From positions 1-46,343 of the forward strand of contig CAZIQY010000015.1 in NCBI GenBank assembly GCA_964541605.1: DNA of 46,343 nucleotides, in the 5' to 3' direction. A program made the position numbers and the translations under genes. The notes beneath the pieces were generated by a model, which saw only the letters and a list, made by a program, of their open reading frames with translations, did not search any database and was not told where the DNA came from. How positions within the stretch are numbered: the first letter of the stretch is position 1; the number at the start of each line of letters is the position of its first letter. The stretch comes from CAZIQY01 sp964541605 (GTDB lineage: Bacteria > Desulfobacterota > Syntrophia > Syntrophales > UBA2185). Of this stretch, positions 16,912 to 25,465 are shown piece by piece.

Positions 16912-18336
16912 ATGAAATATATCAAGCTGGACAAGAACTTAAAATATAAGATTGCCGACATCAGCCTGGCTGGATGGGGGCGTAAAGAAATAGACCTCTC
17001 CAAAAATGAGATGCCCGGGTTAATGGCTGTGCGGAAAAAGTATGGCCGCCGAAAACCATTGAGGGGATTAAGGGTTATGGGAAGCCTGCATATGACCATT
17101 CAGACGGCTATGCTCATTGAAACACTTAAAGAACTCGGTGCTGACCTCAGATGGGCCTCGTGCAATATATTTTCGACACAGGACCATGCCGCTGCTGCCA
17201 TAGCGAAGGCAGGTTCTGCGGCTGTCTTTGCCTGGAAAGGCGAGTCCCTCGAGGAATACTGGTGGTGCACGGAGCAGGCACTAACGTGGCCTGATGGTTC
17301 TGGACCAAATTTGATTGTCGATGATGGCGGTGATGCCACCCTTTTTGTTCATCAGGGCGTTAAAGTTGAAAAGGATCCGTCATTGCTGAAGAAGAAATGC
17401 GAAAACAGGGAATTTCAGATTATTATGGACCGTCTGAAGTATTCGCTGCAACAGGATACAAAACGCTGGCAGAAAATGGCTACGGGTATTATCGGAGTAT
17501 CGGAGGAAACAACTACCGGCGTTTGCAGGCTATATCAGATGGCGGAAAAAGGAGAGCTCTTATTTCCGGCCATTAATGTCAATGACTCCATTACTAAATC
17601 AAAATTCGACAATCTGTACGGATGCCGGGAATCCCTGGCAGACGGGATTAAACGGGCGACGGATATTATGGTTGCCGGTAAAACCGTTGTCGTCTGCGGT
17701 TATGGAGATGTTGGGAAGGGATCAGCCCAATCCATGAGGGCATTCGGAGCCCGGGTTATCGTTACGGAAATTGATCCCATATGCGCACTTCAGGCGGCCA
17801 TGGAAGGCTATGAGGTAAAAATTCTGGAAGACGTCGTGCCATATGCGGATATTTTCATTACGGCAACGGGATGTTGCAATGTCATAACTGGAAAAAATAT
17901 GGAAAAGATGAGAGACGAGGCGATCGTCTGTAATGTTGGTCACTTCGACAGCGAGATAGAAATACAATATCTTGAAAAAAACAAATTTTGCAGGAAGGTG
18001 AACATTAAGCCCCAGGTGGATAAATGGACGCTTAAGTCCGGCCGTTCCATTATTGTCCTTGCCGAGGGGAGGCTCGTAAATCTTGGCTGTGCAACAGGTC
18101 ATCCCAGTTTTGTCATGAGCAACAGTTTTACGAATCAGTGTCTCGCCCAGATTGAACTGGCAACGCGCAAGTACAAGCCCGGAGTTTATACCCTGCCGAA
18201 GAAACTTGATGAAGAAGTGGCAAGGCTTCATCTGGGGCGCCTCGGGGCAAAACTGACAAAATTGACAAGAGAGCAGGCGGATTATCTGGGCATTCCCGTG
18301 GACGGGCCATTCAAACCGGAGTATTATCGATATTAA
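16912..18336 (+). CDS. ahcY: Adenosylhomocysteinase
   Basis: A 474-residue NAD-dependent hydrolase that splits S-adenosylhomocysteine into adenosine and homocysteine, removing the inhibitory product of SAM-dependent methylation. The substrate motif SEETTTGVCRL, the NAD fold GYGDVGKGSAQSMRAFGA and the C-terminal LGRLGAKLTKLTREQADYLG are intact. It has the roughly 40-residue insert (near KKCENREFQIIMDRLKYSL) typical of the longer bacterial form. The start at 16912 is set by GGAGG 5 bp before it. Its position right after the metK stub shows the ancestral SAM-cycle operon. Confidence 0.97.
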   Translation: MKYIKLDKNLKYKIADISLAGWGRKEIDLSKNEMPGLMAVRKKYGRRKPLRGLRVMGSLHMTIQTAMLIETLKELGADLRWASCNIFSTQDHAAAAIAKAGSAAVFAWKGESLEEYWWCTEQALTWPDGSGPNLIVDDGGDATLFVHQGVKVEKDPSLLKKKCENREFQIIMDRLKYSLQQDTKRWQKMATGIIGVSEETTTGVCRLYQMAEKGELLFPAINVNDSITKSKFDNLYGCRESLADGIKRATDIMVAGKTVVVCGYGDVGKGSAQSMRAFGARVIVTEIDPICALQAAMEGYEVKILEDVVPYADIFITATGCCNVITGKNMEKMRDEAIVCNVGHFDSEIEIQYLEKNKFCRKVNIKPQVDKWTLKSGRSIIVLAEGRLVNLGCATGHPSFVMSNSFTNQCLAQIELATRKYKPGVYTLPKKLDEEVARLHLGRLGAKLTKLTREQADYLGIPVDGPFKPEYYRY

Positions 18337-18346
18337 TAAGGGGTGA

Positions 18347-18377
18347 GGAACAGGGAACAGGGAGCAGAGAACAGGGA
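18347..18377. repeat. Short tandem heptamer repeat (GGAACAG-like, about 4 copies)
   Basis: Units GGAACAG, GGAACAG, GGAGCAG and AGAACAG follow one another, then a partial GGA. It lies in the 96-bp gap between the convergent ahcY and lptG genes. The gap also carries ATAAGGGG (18336-18343) with its inverted copy CCCCTTAT (18415-18422). Confidence 0.7.
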
Positions 18378-18432
18378 TTTGTTGAATGCATTATTCCGAA
18401 CGATTGAATCGTATCCCCTTATCCCTCGTCTC

Positions 18433-19515
18433 TCATGTTTTGACGCGAAGGTACATGATGATGGAGATTGAGCCTAAAATCAAGTTTGCAATCCAGGCGG
18501 ACAGGACAGGCGGGATCGTTCCGGAACAGCCAAAAGACATAGAAAGGGCGTGAACAACCCAGTAAGAAAAGCCGATAACGATGCCCACACCGATACATTG
18601 CATGATACCCCCGCTCCGCTCGGTTTTCATCAATGAAAACGAAATGCCGATAATGACGAGGATCATACTGACCAGCGTAAAGGCCACCTTTCCATGCATG
18701 TCGACGAGATATCGCGTCGCATCATATCCTTCAGCCTGTATTTTTTTGACATATCTTCTTAATTCCATGTAACCCATCTTGCTTGCTTCTTTTTGAACAA
18801 AGGTAAAATCAACGGGTTTTTCAGGCAGATCGATCACCTTTGCCGACAACCATTCAACAGACGGGAATTGTCCGGTCTGGAATCTGGTGATCATGAGATT
18901 ATGAAAAACCCACTGGTTATTCTCCCATCGTGCCGTTTCTGCATCGATCCGCATATTTAACGAGAAGTATTTATCGAAGTAATTGATGGTGATCCCGTTT
19001 AAAGAGCTTGTCGCGGGATCAAACATCTTGAAATTGTATATTCCCTTTGCCCCTCGGTACCAGATCTGATTCTGCTTGAAACTCCCAAGCGGTTTTTGCT
19101 TTTCAATCTCAACGAGTTTTATGTAATCTGCCTTATCGTTGGCATAGGGCGTGATGAATTCATTGAAAAGAAATGACAGAATGCATATGAAAAGAGCAAT
19201 GATGATGACGGGTACGGAGGTTCTGTACAGGCTGACCCCATTTGCTTTCATGGCCAGAATCTCACTGTACTTTGAAAGATTGCTGAAGACGATCAGAGAA
19301 GCAAGCAAAACAGCGACCGGTATGGCCTGGGAGATGATCATGGGTATCATAAAGATCATATAGGCCAGAATCTGGTTAAGAGTTGCATGATTGCTTAAGA
19401 ACATGCGCATTCTTTCAAAAAGATCAATAATCAGAAACAGCGCTGTAAAGGAAAGAAGGATCAGGAAAAACAACTTTACATATTCTTTTGTCACATACCG
19501 GTCCAAAATGGTCAT
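18433..19515 (-). CDS. lptG: LPS export permease LptG
   Basis: A 360-residue inner-membrane protein of the YjgP/YjgQ family, one of two permease subunits that, with the LptB ATPase, extract lipopolysaccharide from the inner membrane. Six membrane helices are predicted, three on each side of a periplasmic beta-jellyroll (about residues 120-270). Family marks include LDRYVTKEYVKLF at the N-terminus, ILAMKANGVSLYR in the coupling region and a C-terminal ISFSLMKTERSGG. It follows lptF with a 4-bp overlap. LptG rather than LptF is chosen from the N-terminal LDRY and order; the two are close paralogues. Confidence 0.9.
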   Translation of the reverse strand: MTILDRYVTKEYVKLFFLILLSFTALFLIIDLFERMRMFLSNHATLNQILAYMIFMIPMIISQAIPVAVLLASLIVFSNLSKYSEILAMKANGVSLYRTSVPVIIIALFICILSFLFNEFITPYANDKADYIKLVEIEKQKPLGSFKQNQIWYRGAKGIYNFKMFDPATSSLNGITINYFDKYFSLNMRIDAETARWENNQWVFHNLMITRFQTGQFPSVEWLSAKVIDLPEKPVDFTFVQKEASKMGYMELRRYVKKIQAEGYDATRYLVDMHGKVAFTLVSMILVIIGISFSLMKTERSGGIMQCIGVGIVIGFSYWVVHALSMSFGCSGTIPPVLSAWIANLILGSISIIMYLRVKT

Positions 19516-20690
19516 GACTGAATACCGCCTGCCTTATGAGAAATTTTATTAAGAATATCTCGGACGGAAGGCAATTCAACGGGCTTGTCTTTGGCCACCC
19601 TGACAAGGAGATAAATGCCTGTAATCCCGAAGATAAAGTTTGGCGTCCAGATCCCGATAAATGGAGGGAGGCCACTCGTTTCGGTCAAAGTCTCACCTCC
19701 GAGGATGAGGAAATAATAAATGAGTACGATGATGATTCCTATCATAAATCCCCTTGATTTAACGGCCCGGTGTGATCTGATGCCTAACGGGATTCCGAGA
19801 ATGCCCATTATAATACAGGACATTGGCAGAGCAATATTCTTATTCAGTTCAACGGCAAGTTCGCGCAGAGTTTTTTTGTCCAGAGCACTGCTTCTCAGCT
19901 TTTGCGCAATCTCCCAGATCGTCAACTCGGAACTGGACTTTGTCTTGAGTTTGCTTTCTTCCGCGACGGAGGATTCAAGGTTAAGATTGACGTCATAGAG
20001 CCTGAAATCCATTTTTCTATAATTCTTCGTCTTTGTGTCGACAGTATGGGTACTGCCATTCTCGAGCCTCAGGGTGACCGTCATCAGCTTCGGATCAGAG
20101 ACAAGATATGCTTTTTTTGCTATAATGGTGCTCGGTTCTCTGGTTATTCTGGTGTCGGAAATGATGACCCCCTCCATGAAATTTCCATTAACGGGAATGC
20201 TTTCCGCATAAAGAAGAATTCCATTGAAATCATCATTAAACACCTTTTCCCTGATACCGGCACTGGCCTTTTTCTTTGCAATAGTAAAAAGCAAATTCTT
20301 CGTTGCATATTTACTCTGAGGAACCAATGAAAAAGTAGTAATCGTCGTCAAAACAAAAGCAACCAAAGAGGCAAAAAGAACAGGGTAGAGAAGTTGATAT
20401 AGGCTGAGGCCGGATGCCTTAAAAATGGTGATCTCATTGTCAGCGGACAGCCTTCCCAATCCTATTAATATGGAAACAAGAAGGGATATGGGAATTGTAA
20501 ATATTAGAAATGACGGAAATAAAAGAAGAAATAGTTTGAAAATGTCGATAAAATTAACCCCTTTGTTGACCATCAGGTCCATCAGTTGGAGAAGCTTTCC
20601 CATAATGAGGACAAAGGTCAGGACAAAAAGAATCATTAAAAACGGGTAAGATATTTCTCTAAGAATGTACCGGTAGATGATTTTTGGCAT
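19512..20690 (-). CDS. lptF: LPS export permease LptF
   Basis: A 392-residue partner of LptG with the same architecture: IIYRYILREISYPFLMIL at the start, three membrane helices, the coupling segment EITIFKASGLSLYQLLYP, a periplasmic jellyroll, then three more helices beginning near IALPMSCIIMGILGIPLG. It is the first gene of the lptF-lptG operon, with ATGA overlap to lptG. A GGGAAAG ribosome site precedes the ATG at 20690. It implies that the cell has an LPS-bearing outer membrane. Confidence 0.92.
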   Translation of the reverse strand: MPKIIYRYILREISYPFLMILFVLTFVLIMGKLLQLMDLMVNKGVNFIDIFKLFLLLFPSFLIFTIPISLLVSILIGLGRLSADNEITIFKASGLSLYQLLYPVLFASLVAFVLTTITTFSLVPQSKYATKNLLFTIAKKKASAGIREKVFNDDFNGILLYAESIPVNGNFMEGVIISDTRITREPSTIIAKKAYLVSDPKLMTVTLRLENGSTHTVDTKTKNYRKMDFRLYDVNLNLESSVAEESKLKTKSSSELTIWEIAQKLRSSALDKKTLRELAVELNKNIALPMSCIIMGILGIPLGIRSHRAVKSRGFMIGIIIVLIYYFLILGGETLTETSGLPPFIGIWTPNFIFGITGIYLLVRVAKDKPVELPSVRDILNKISHKAGGIQS

Positions 20691-20725
20691 TATCTTTCCC
20701 GTGTCGGTCGTTGTTCAATTAAATA

Positions 20726-20754
20726 AGATTAACATGGTTTTATTACTCTGACAA
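20726..20754 (-). promoter_or_regulatory. Candidate sigma-70 promoter of lptFG
   Basis: On the minus strand TTGTCA (20749-20754) and TAATCT (20726-20731) are 17 bp apart, about 36 bp upstream of the lptF start. The -35 matches at five of six positions, the -10 weakly. Confidence 0.42.
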
Positions 20755-20771
20755 TAAATATCAAAAAATCC

Positions 20772-20858
20772 GTCATTCCGGCGAATCCCGGATCGGAGTC
20801 CTGGACAGGCGCCGGAATCTTCTGAAAGAACTGGATGCCGGATCAAGTCCGGTATGAC
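20772..20858. repeat. Dispersed palindromic repeat (GTCATTCCGG-type), 87 bp
   Basis: The ends GTCATTCCGG and CCGGTATGAC are inverted repeats with one mismatch. Internal CGCCGG and CTGG segments give nested pairing. It shares end sequence and design with the element at 9021-9089. It occupies part of the 382-bp gap between the divergent lptF and the PHP gene; no gene is seen in that gap. Confidence 0.7.
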
Positions 20859-20905
20859 AAGACGGTAAAAGATTGGAGATTTCTTTTTAATAATCCATAT
20901 CTTTG

Positions 20906-21014
20906 TTGACCTTGTATTGTAAATCTGGTAATTGCATGTTCTCTAATGTCGAGATATTTTTGCCGTTATAATAGAAAATAAAAAAACGGGAATTCTTTTG
21001 AGAAAAAAGAATTC
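20906..21014 (+). promoter_or_regulatory. Promoter candidates and leader hairpin before the six-gene cluster
   Basis: TTGACC (20906-20911) with TAATTG (20929-20934) at 17-bp spacing is one candidate. A perfect TATAAT at 20967-20972, without a clear -35, is another. Downstream, GAATTCTTTT (20990-20999) and AAAAGAATTC (21005-21014) form a perfect 10-bp inverted repeat with a 5-nt loop. It is not followed by T residues on the plus strand, so it is not an ordinary terminator; an operator or mRNA-stability hairpin is possible. It sits 58 bp before the GTG of the first cluster gene. Confidence 0.4.
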
Positions 21015-21072
21015 ATAAAAAAATGGCGTCTCGCCTGAGCGGGACAGGCCCTTGTGGATGAGGTGACATGTC

Positions 21073-21729
21073 GTGATTGATTTGCATACACATTCCATAT
21101 TCAGCGACGGAGAATTGATCCCCTCGGAACTCGTCAGACGTGCGAAGGTTAAAGGTTATCGGGCCATTGCCATTACGGATCACGGCGATCACTCCAATGC
21201 TGATTTTATCATTCCTCGAATCGCTCAAGTATGCCGGAAACTGTCCGAAGCATACGCAATTCAGGTGATCCCGGGGATTGAACTGACTCATGTACCGCCT
21301 GAATATATCTGTGAACTGGCAGTGGATTGCCGGAGTCTCGGGGCCAGGATCATTGTTGTTCATGGCGAAACGATCGTGGAACCGGTAATTGCGGGGACAA
21401 ACGCCGCCGCCCTTCAGTCTCCCATCGATATTCTTGCACATCCCGGATTGATTACGGAAGAAGAAGCATTCATGGCTGCAAAGAACGACATCTGTCTTGA
21501 AGTATCAGCAAGAAAAGGGCACAGCCTCACGAATGGTCATGTCGTGATAATGGCTCGCCGTGCGACGGCCAGGCTGGTATTAAATACTGACAGTCATGCG
21601 CCTCATGATATGATTTCACAAGATACTGCGTTTAAAATTGCCACCGGTTCCGGTATGTTAAACAAAGAAATTCGGATGATGTTTCAGAATTCAGAACTTC
21701 TCGTTGAAAAGGCGTTACAGGCCAGGTAG
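21073..21729 (+). CDS. PHP-domain phosphoesterase
   Basis: A 218-residue PHP-domain protein (polymerase and histidinol phosphatase family), starting at GTG with GAGGTGA upstream. The metal-binding residues are visible: DLHTHSIFSDGE, AITDHGDHSN, VIPGIELTH, DILAHPG and LNTDSHAPHDM. Such proteins hydrolyse phosphoesters with two or three metal ions; stand-alone members include histidinol phosphatase and nucleoside 3',5'-bisphosphate phosphatase. It is gene 1 of the six-gene cluster, where removing a phosphate from a sugar or lipid precursor would fit. The substrate is unknown. Confidence 0.85.
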   Translation: MIDLHTHSIFSDGELIPSELVRRAKVKGYRAIAITDHGDHSNADFIIPRIAQVCRKLSEAYAIQVIPGIELTHVPPEYICELAVDCRSLGARIIVVHGETIVEPVIAGTNAAALQSPIDILAHPGLITEEEAFMAAKNDICLEVSARKGHSLTNGHVVIMARRATARLVLNTDSHAPHDMISQDTAFKIATGSGMLNKEIRMMFQNSELLVEKALQAR

Positions 21730-21748
21730 TTCTCTGTCGAATACACTT

Positions 21749-22990
21749 ATGGGCTCTGATTTACTAAGGATTTGCCTTTTGACATATCGAGGCAACCCGA
21801 ATTGCGGTGGTCAGGGGGTATATATCAAGTATCTCAGTCGTGCCCTCCGTGATCTTGGACATCAGGTTGATGTCATATCAGGCCCGCCATATCCCGAATT
21901 AGCTGAAAACATTACCCTTCATAAATTACCCGGTCTCGATCTCTACAACCCCGATCATTTGTTCAAGGTCCAAAAGATTACAGATTTGAAGCATCCAATC
22001 AACCAGTTCGAGTTTCTAAACATGTGCCTGGGCGGCTTCCCTGAGCCCCTGACTTTCGGTTTCAGAGTACTGCACTATTTTCGCAAAAAGCTGCCGCATT
22101 ACGACATTGTCCATGATAATCAATGTCTGTCGTACGGAATACTCGGACTCCGGCGTTCAGGGTATGCGACGACGGCGACGATTCACCATCCCATAACCGT
22201 CGACCGCGATGTTGAATTGAAGGCTGCAAAAACATGGCGTGAAAAGCTGAAAGTGAAAAGGTGGTATTCGTTTATCGGAATGCAGAAGAGGGTATCCCGC
22301 AGGCTTTCTCCAATCATTACCGTCTCTGAGTGTTCGAAGCATGACATAAGCAGAACCTTCGAGATACCTGCCAGCAGGTTCAAAGTCGTGCCGAACGGCA
22401 TAAATAATGACTTCTTTTTTCCGATCCCGCACATAAAACGACAAGGGAACCATCTCCTTGTGACGAACAGCGCAGATACTCCCCTGAAAGGACTCGCTTA
22501 TCTTCTGCACGCAGTTGCTTCCATAAGAAAAAAGCGGAGCGTGAGGCTCACTATTATCGGTTCACCGAAGGAAAACGGTTATGTGAAACATCTGATTACT
22601 AAACTTGGTATTCATGATTGTGTTACATTTACAGGTCGTATTAGAAATGAAGATTTTTCAAACCATTATGCGGAAGCCGCCATAGCGGTTATTCCATCGT
22701 TGTACGAGGGATTCGGTATGCCGGCCGGTGAAGCAATGGCATGCGGTGTGCCTGTGATCAGCACTGCGGGTGGGGCCCTTCCCGAGGTAATCGGGGAAGC
22801 GGGCATCATCATTCCACCCGGTGATGAAGTGGCACTCGAAAAGGCTATCTTGTCACTGCTGGATGATCCCGAGAAGCGAGAGCGACTCGCGTGTGCCGGT
22901 CTTGAGCGGGTAAAGCGCTTATTCACCTGGCATCATGCAGCACAGAAGACGGTTGATGTTTACCGGGAAGCGATTCATGCTAACCATTGA
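21749..22990 (+). CDS. GT4-family glycosyltransferase
   Basis: A 413-residue GT-B glycosyltransferase. The acceptor domain begins LLRICLLTYRGNPNCGGQGVYIKYLSRAL, with the Gly-rich loop near the N-terminus. The donor domain has FKVVPNGI and the EX7E motif EGFGMPAGEAMACGVPVIS, followed by GGALPEVIGEAG. It probably transfers a hexose from a nucleotide sugar to a lipid or glycan acceptor on the cytoplasmic face. I start at the ATG at 21749, 19 bp after the PHP stop; an earlier TTG at 21704 within the PHP gene is possible. It is gene 2 of the cluster. Confidence 0.9.
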   Translation: MGSDLLRICLLTYRGNPNCGGQGVYIKYLSRALRDLGHQVDVISGPPYPELAENITLHKLPGLDLYNPDHLFKVQKITDLKHPINQFEFLNMCLGGFPEPLTFGFRVLHYFRKKLPHYDIVHDNQCLSYGILGLRRSGYATTATIHHPITVDRDVELKAAKTWREKLKVKRWYSFIGMQKRVSRRLSPIITVSECSKHDISRTFEIPASRFKVVPNGINNDFFFPIPHIKRQGNHLLVTNSADTPLKGLAYLLHAVASIRKKRSVRLTIIGSPKENGYVKHLITKLGIHDCVTFTGRIRNEDFSNHYAEAAIAVIPSLYEGFGMPAGEAMACGVPVISTAGGALPEVIGEAGIIIPPGDEVALEKAILSLLDDPEKRERLACAGLERVKRLFTWHHAAQKTVDVYREAIHANH

Positions 22991-23681
22991 TTTCAGAAAT
23001 CTTCAAATAAAGCCGGGTTTTCGAGTTCTCGATGCAGGTTGTGGTACCGGTCGGCATATACGTGCTGTGTTTCAGTCACCGGGTGTGGATGTTGTCGGAA
23101 TCGACAGGAAATGGGGAGATCTTTGCGAGGTCAGAAATTCTTCGTGTTCTATGAGAAGTGATGAAAGCGGATCGTGCATTGCTGCCATGGCTGATGTGAC
23201 AAATTTACCTTTCAAAGATTCGGCATTTGACATCGTCATTTGTTCTGAGGTTCTTGAACACATTCCCGACAATGAGGCTGCCGTCAGAGAACTGGTAAGG
23301 GTATTAAAACCTGGAAAAGATATGGTTGTCAGTGTTCCTTCTTTTTTGCCGGAAAGAATCTGCTGGGCCATTTCGGAAGACTACCATCTGGAGCCGGGAG
23401 GTCATATCAGGATATATAAAAAAAAATCATTAACAAACCTGCTTGAAAGAGCCGGAACAAAATGCTGGAAGATTTGCTATAAGCACGCACTGCATGCACC
23501 GTACTGGTGGTTGAAATGTATAGTTGGCCACAAAAATGAAAGATCGCGTTTTGTAAATGCATACAAGAAATTCCTTGAATGGGACATTATGACACATCCA
23601 TTATGGACACACTGGCTTGATAAATTCTTGAATCCTCTCATGGGGAAAAGTATTGTTTTTTATCTCAAAAAAGGATGCTGA
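22977..23681 (+). CDS. Class I SAM-dependent methyltransferase
   Basis: A 234-residue methyltransferase of the Methyltransf_11/UbiE-like fold. Motif I is VLDAGCGTGRHIRAV, the acidic strand ends VVGIDRK, the motif II region reads LPFKDSAFDIVICSEVLEHI, and a post-motif LVRVLKPGKDMVVSVPS follows. The ATG at 22977 is preceded by GGAAG and overlaps the glycosyltransferase end by 14 bp, showing tight coupling. The ATG at 22935 is less likely because it would overlap by 56 bp. It may methylate a sugar, a hydroxyl or a lipid in the cluster's product. The acceptor is not predictable. Confidence 0.87.
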   Translation: MLTIDFRNLQIKPGFRVLDAGCGTGRHIRAVFQSPGVDVVGIDRKWGDLCEVRNSSCSMRSDESGSCIAAMADVTNLPFKDSAFDIVICSEVLEHIPDNEAAVRELVRVLKPGKDMVVSVPSFLPERICWAISEDYHLEPGGHIRIYKKKSLTNLLERAGTKCWKICYKHALHAPYWWLKCIVGHKNERSRFVNAYKKFLEWDIMTHPLWTHWLDKFLNPLMGKSIVFYLKKGC

Positions 23682-23682
23682 T

Positions 23683-24729
23683 ATGCAACTATACGTTTCT
23701 CAAATACTTCAGGATTCGACCGTTGATGTTACCGCAATGGGTTCGTTTATTGCCGGGATTCAAAAAGAGACTGGTGAAATTCCGTGGTCCAAAGGCGGCA
23801 AAACGAATCCATGGGATCATGTGGAGAGCGCCATGGGGTTGAGTATTGCCGGCCATCTGAAAGATGCGGAGAGGGCCTATGAATGGATGAAACGGTCACA
23901 AATGAGAGACGGAAGCTGGTGGACCTCCTATCGGAACAACATTCCCGAAGATCGAACAAAGGACACCAATGTATCATCCTACATCGCCGTAGGGGTATAT
24001 CATCATTATCTCATTACGGGCGATATGGAATTCCTTAGATATATGTGGACATGTGTAAAAGCAGGTCTCGATTTTTCGGTCAGTCTTCAGACAAACACAG
24101 GCGTGATTTGCTGGGCAAAGAACAGTCATGGTATCGTTGATCCCATGGCACTTTTGACGGCTTCAAGTTCCGTATACATGAGCCTGAAGTGTGGTCTCGC
24201 TATCGCACGCCGGTTAGGGAAAAAACGGTCCGAGTGGGTGGATGCGCTTTCCAAACTCGGCTTGGCCATTAAAGAAAGACCGCATCTTTTTAATATGATA
24301 AAATCCCGTTTTTCCATGGACTGGTATTACCCGGTTCTTTGCGGCGCCGTAAAGGGAACCGATGCCAGAACGAGGATTCAAAAGTCGTGGGAAAAGTTTG
24401 TCGTGCCCGGCTGGGGAGTGCGCTGCGTATCCGATCAACCGTGGACGACGATGGCGGAGACGTCAGAACTGGTACTTGCGCTTGCGGCGATCGAAGAATA
24501 TGAGAAGGCAAAAATCGTCTTCAGTTGGTTGAGTAACAAAAAATTCGAAGATGGCTCTTACTGGATGGGTGTCACTTTCCCCGATGCCGTTGTCTGGCCT
24601 GAGGAAAGAACCGCCTGGACGACAGCTGCGGTTCTGCTCGCCTATGATGCCCTGAATCATCTGACACCTGCCTGCCGTATCTTCAACCACAGCTTCTGGG
24701 ACCATTCATGTTTGGCTGAAACATATTAA
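23683..24729 (+). CDS. QW-motif alpha/alpha-barrel protein (prenyltransferase/cyclase-like fold)
   Basis: A 348-residue protein built from helical repeats of the alpha/alpha-toroid type seen in terpene cyclases, protein prenyltransferases and some glycoside hydrolases. Residues near 63-85 match the QW motif well (RAYEWMKRSQMRDGSW), and a second degenerate copy reads FEDGSYWMG. The class II cyclase DxDD motif is not present, so cyclisation by protonation is unlikely. The start at 23683 has AAGGA 9 bp before it and lies 1 bp after the methyltransferase stop. It is gene 4 of the cluster. Function is unknown; carbohydrate or polyprenyl binding or processing is inferred from fold and context. Confidence 0.65.
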   Translation: MQLYVSQILQDSTVDVTAMGSFIAGIQKETGEIPWSKGGKTNPWDHVESAMGLSIAGHLKDAERAYEWMKRSQMRDGSWWTSYRNNIPEDRTKDTNVSSYIAVGVYHHYLITGDMEFLRYMWTCVKAGLDFSVSLQTNTGVICWAKNSHGIVDPMALLTASSSVYMSLKCGLAIARRLGKKRSEWVDALSKLGLAIKERPHLFNMIKSRFSMDWYYPVLCGAVKGTDARTRIQKSWEKFVVPGWGVRCVSDQPWTTMAETSELVLALAAIEEYEKAKIVFSWLSNKKFEDGSYWMGVTFPDAVVWPEERTAWTTAAVLLAYDALNHLTPACRIFNHSFWDHSCLAETY

Positions 24730-24742
24730 AAGGGTCTATCTG

Positions 24743-25465
24743 GTGAGAAGGGATCACCGTCCATACTTTGTAAAGCGCCTGGATATTGCCGTACAACAGT
24801 GGTATGCAAATTACTTTCTGCGTCCCCAGTTTGACTATTTAGGAAAAGGATCGTTATTCCTGAGACCCTGGTATGTGGAGTTATTCGGATGGCCAATAAC
24901 GCTTGATGACTATGCCAATGTCATCGCCACTCCGGACAAGAGGGTGCGAATGACCGTATGGTCGGATATGGAAGAGGCCGGTCGAATCCAGATAGGGAAA
25001 TATGCATTGATTTGTCCGGGTGTGAGAATCAGTTCTGCGATGGGAATATCAATAGGAGACAGCTGTATGCTGGCACAGGGGGTTTATGTCACCGATTCTG
25101 ACTGGCACGATATATACGATCGTGGAGTATCAATCGGCAGAAAGTCTGCTGTGAAGATCGGCAATAATGTATGGCTTGGAGATAGCGCTATCGTGTGCAA
25201 GGGCGTAACGATCGGTGATAACAGTATTGTGGGCGCAGGTTCCGTTGTGGTACGGGATGTTCCACCTAACGTCGTTGCAGCAGGGAATCCGGCGGATGTC
25301 CTGAGGCAGCTTGATAGCAACAGATACATTGCCACGCGTGCCGACTGGTTTTCCGATCCGGAAAAACTGGCATGTCAGTTTGATGAGATCGATCGCGATA
25401 TACTGAAGCACAATACAATTTTGGGCTGGATGAGATCACGTCTCTTCCCCCGGAGAGGAGATTAG
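24743..25465 (+). CDS. Hexapeptide-repeat (left-handed beta-helix) acyltransferase
   Basis: A 240-residue protein starting at GTG, 13 bp after the previous stop. From about residue 75 it has hexapeptide repeats: IQIGKYALICPGVRI, ISIGDSCMLAQGVYV, VKIGNNVWLGDSAIV and VTIGDNSIVGAGSVV, and it ends the fold with VVAAGNPADVLR, all typical of maltose/galactoside/xenobiotic O-acetyltransferases. The active histidine is probably in DSDWHDIYDR. It would transfer an acetyl or other acyl group from CoA to a sugar hydroxyl or amine. An N-terminal segment of about 70 residues with LFLRPWYVELFGWP precedes the repeats. It is gene 5 of the cluster. Confidence 0.87.
   Translation: MRRDHRPYFVKRLDIAVQQWYANYFLRPQFDYLGKGSLFLRPWYVELFGWPITLDDYANVIATPDKRVRMTVWSDMEEAGRIQIGKYALICPGVRISSAMGISIGDSCMLAQGVYVTDSDWHDIYDRGVSIGRKSAVKIGNNVWLGDSAIVCKGVTIGDNSIVGAGSVVVRDVPPNVVAAGNPADVLRQLDSNRYIATRADWFSDPEKLACQFDEIDRDILKHNTILGWMRSRLFPRRGD

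Noticed and set aside
23683..24729. Squalene-hopene or other class II terpene cyclase
   Set aside because: The QW-like repeat fits the fold, but no DxDD motif is present, the protein is about half the length of a hopene cyclase, and no isoprenoid genes are nearby.
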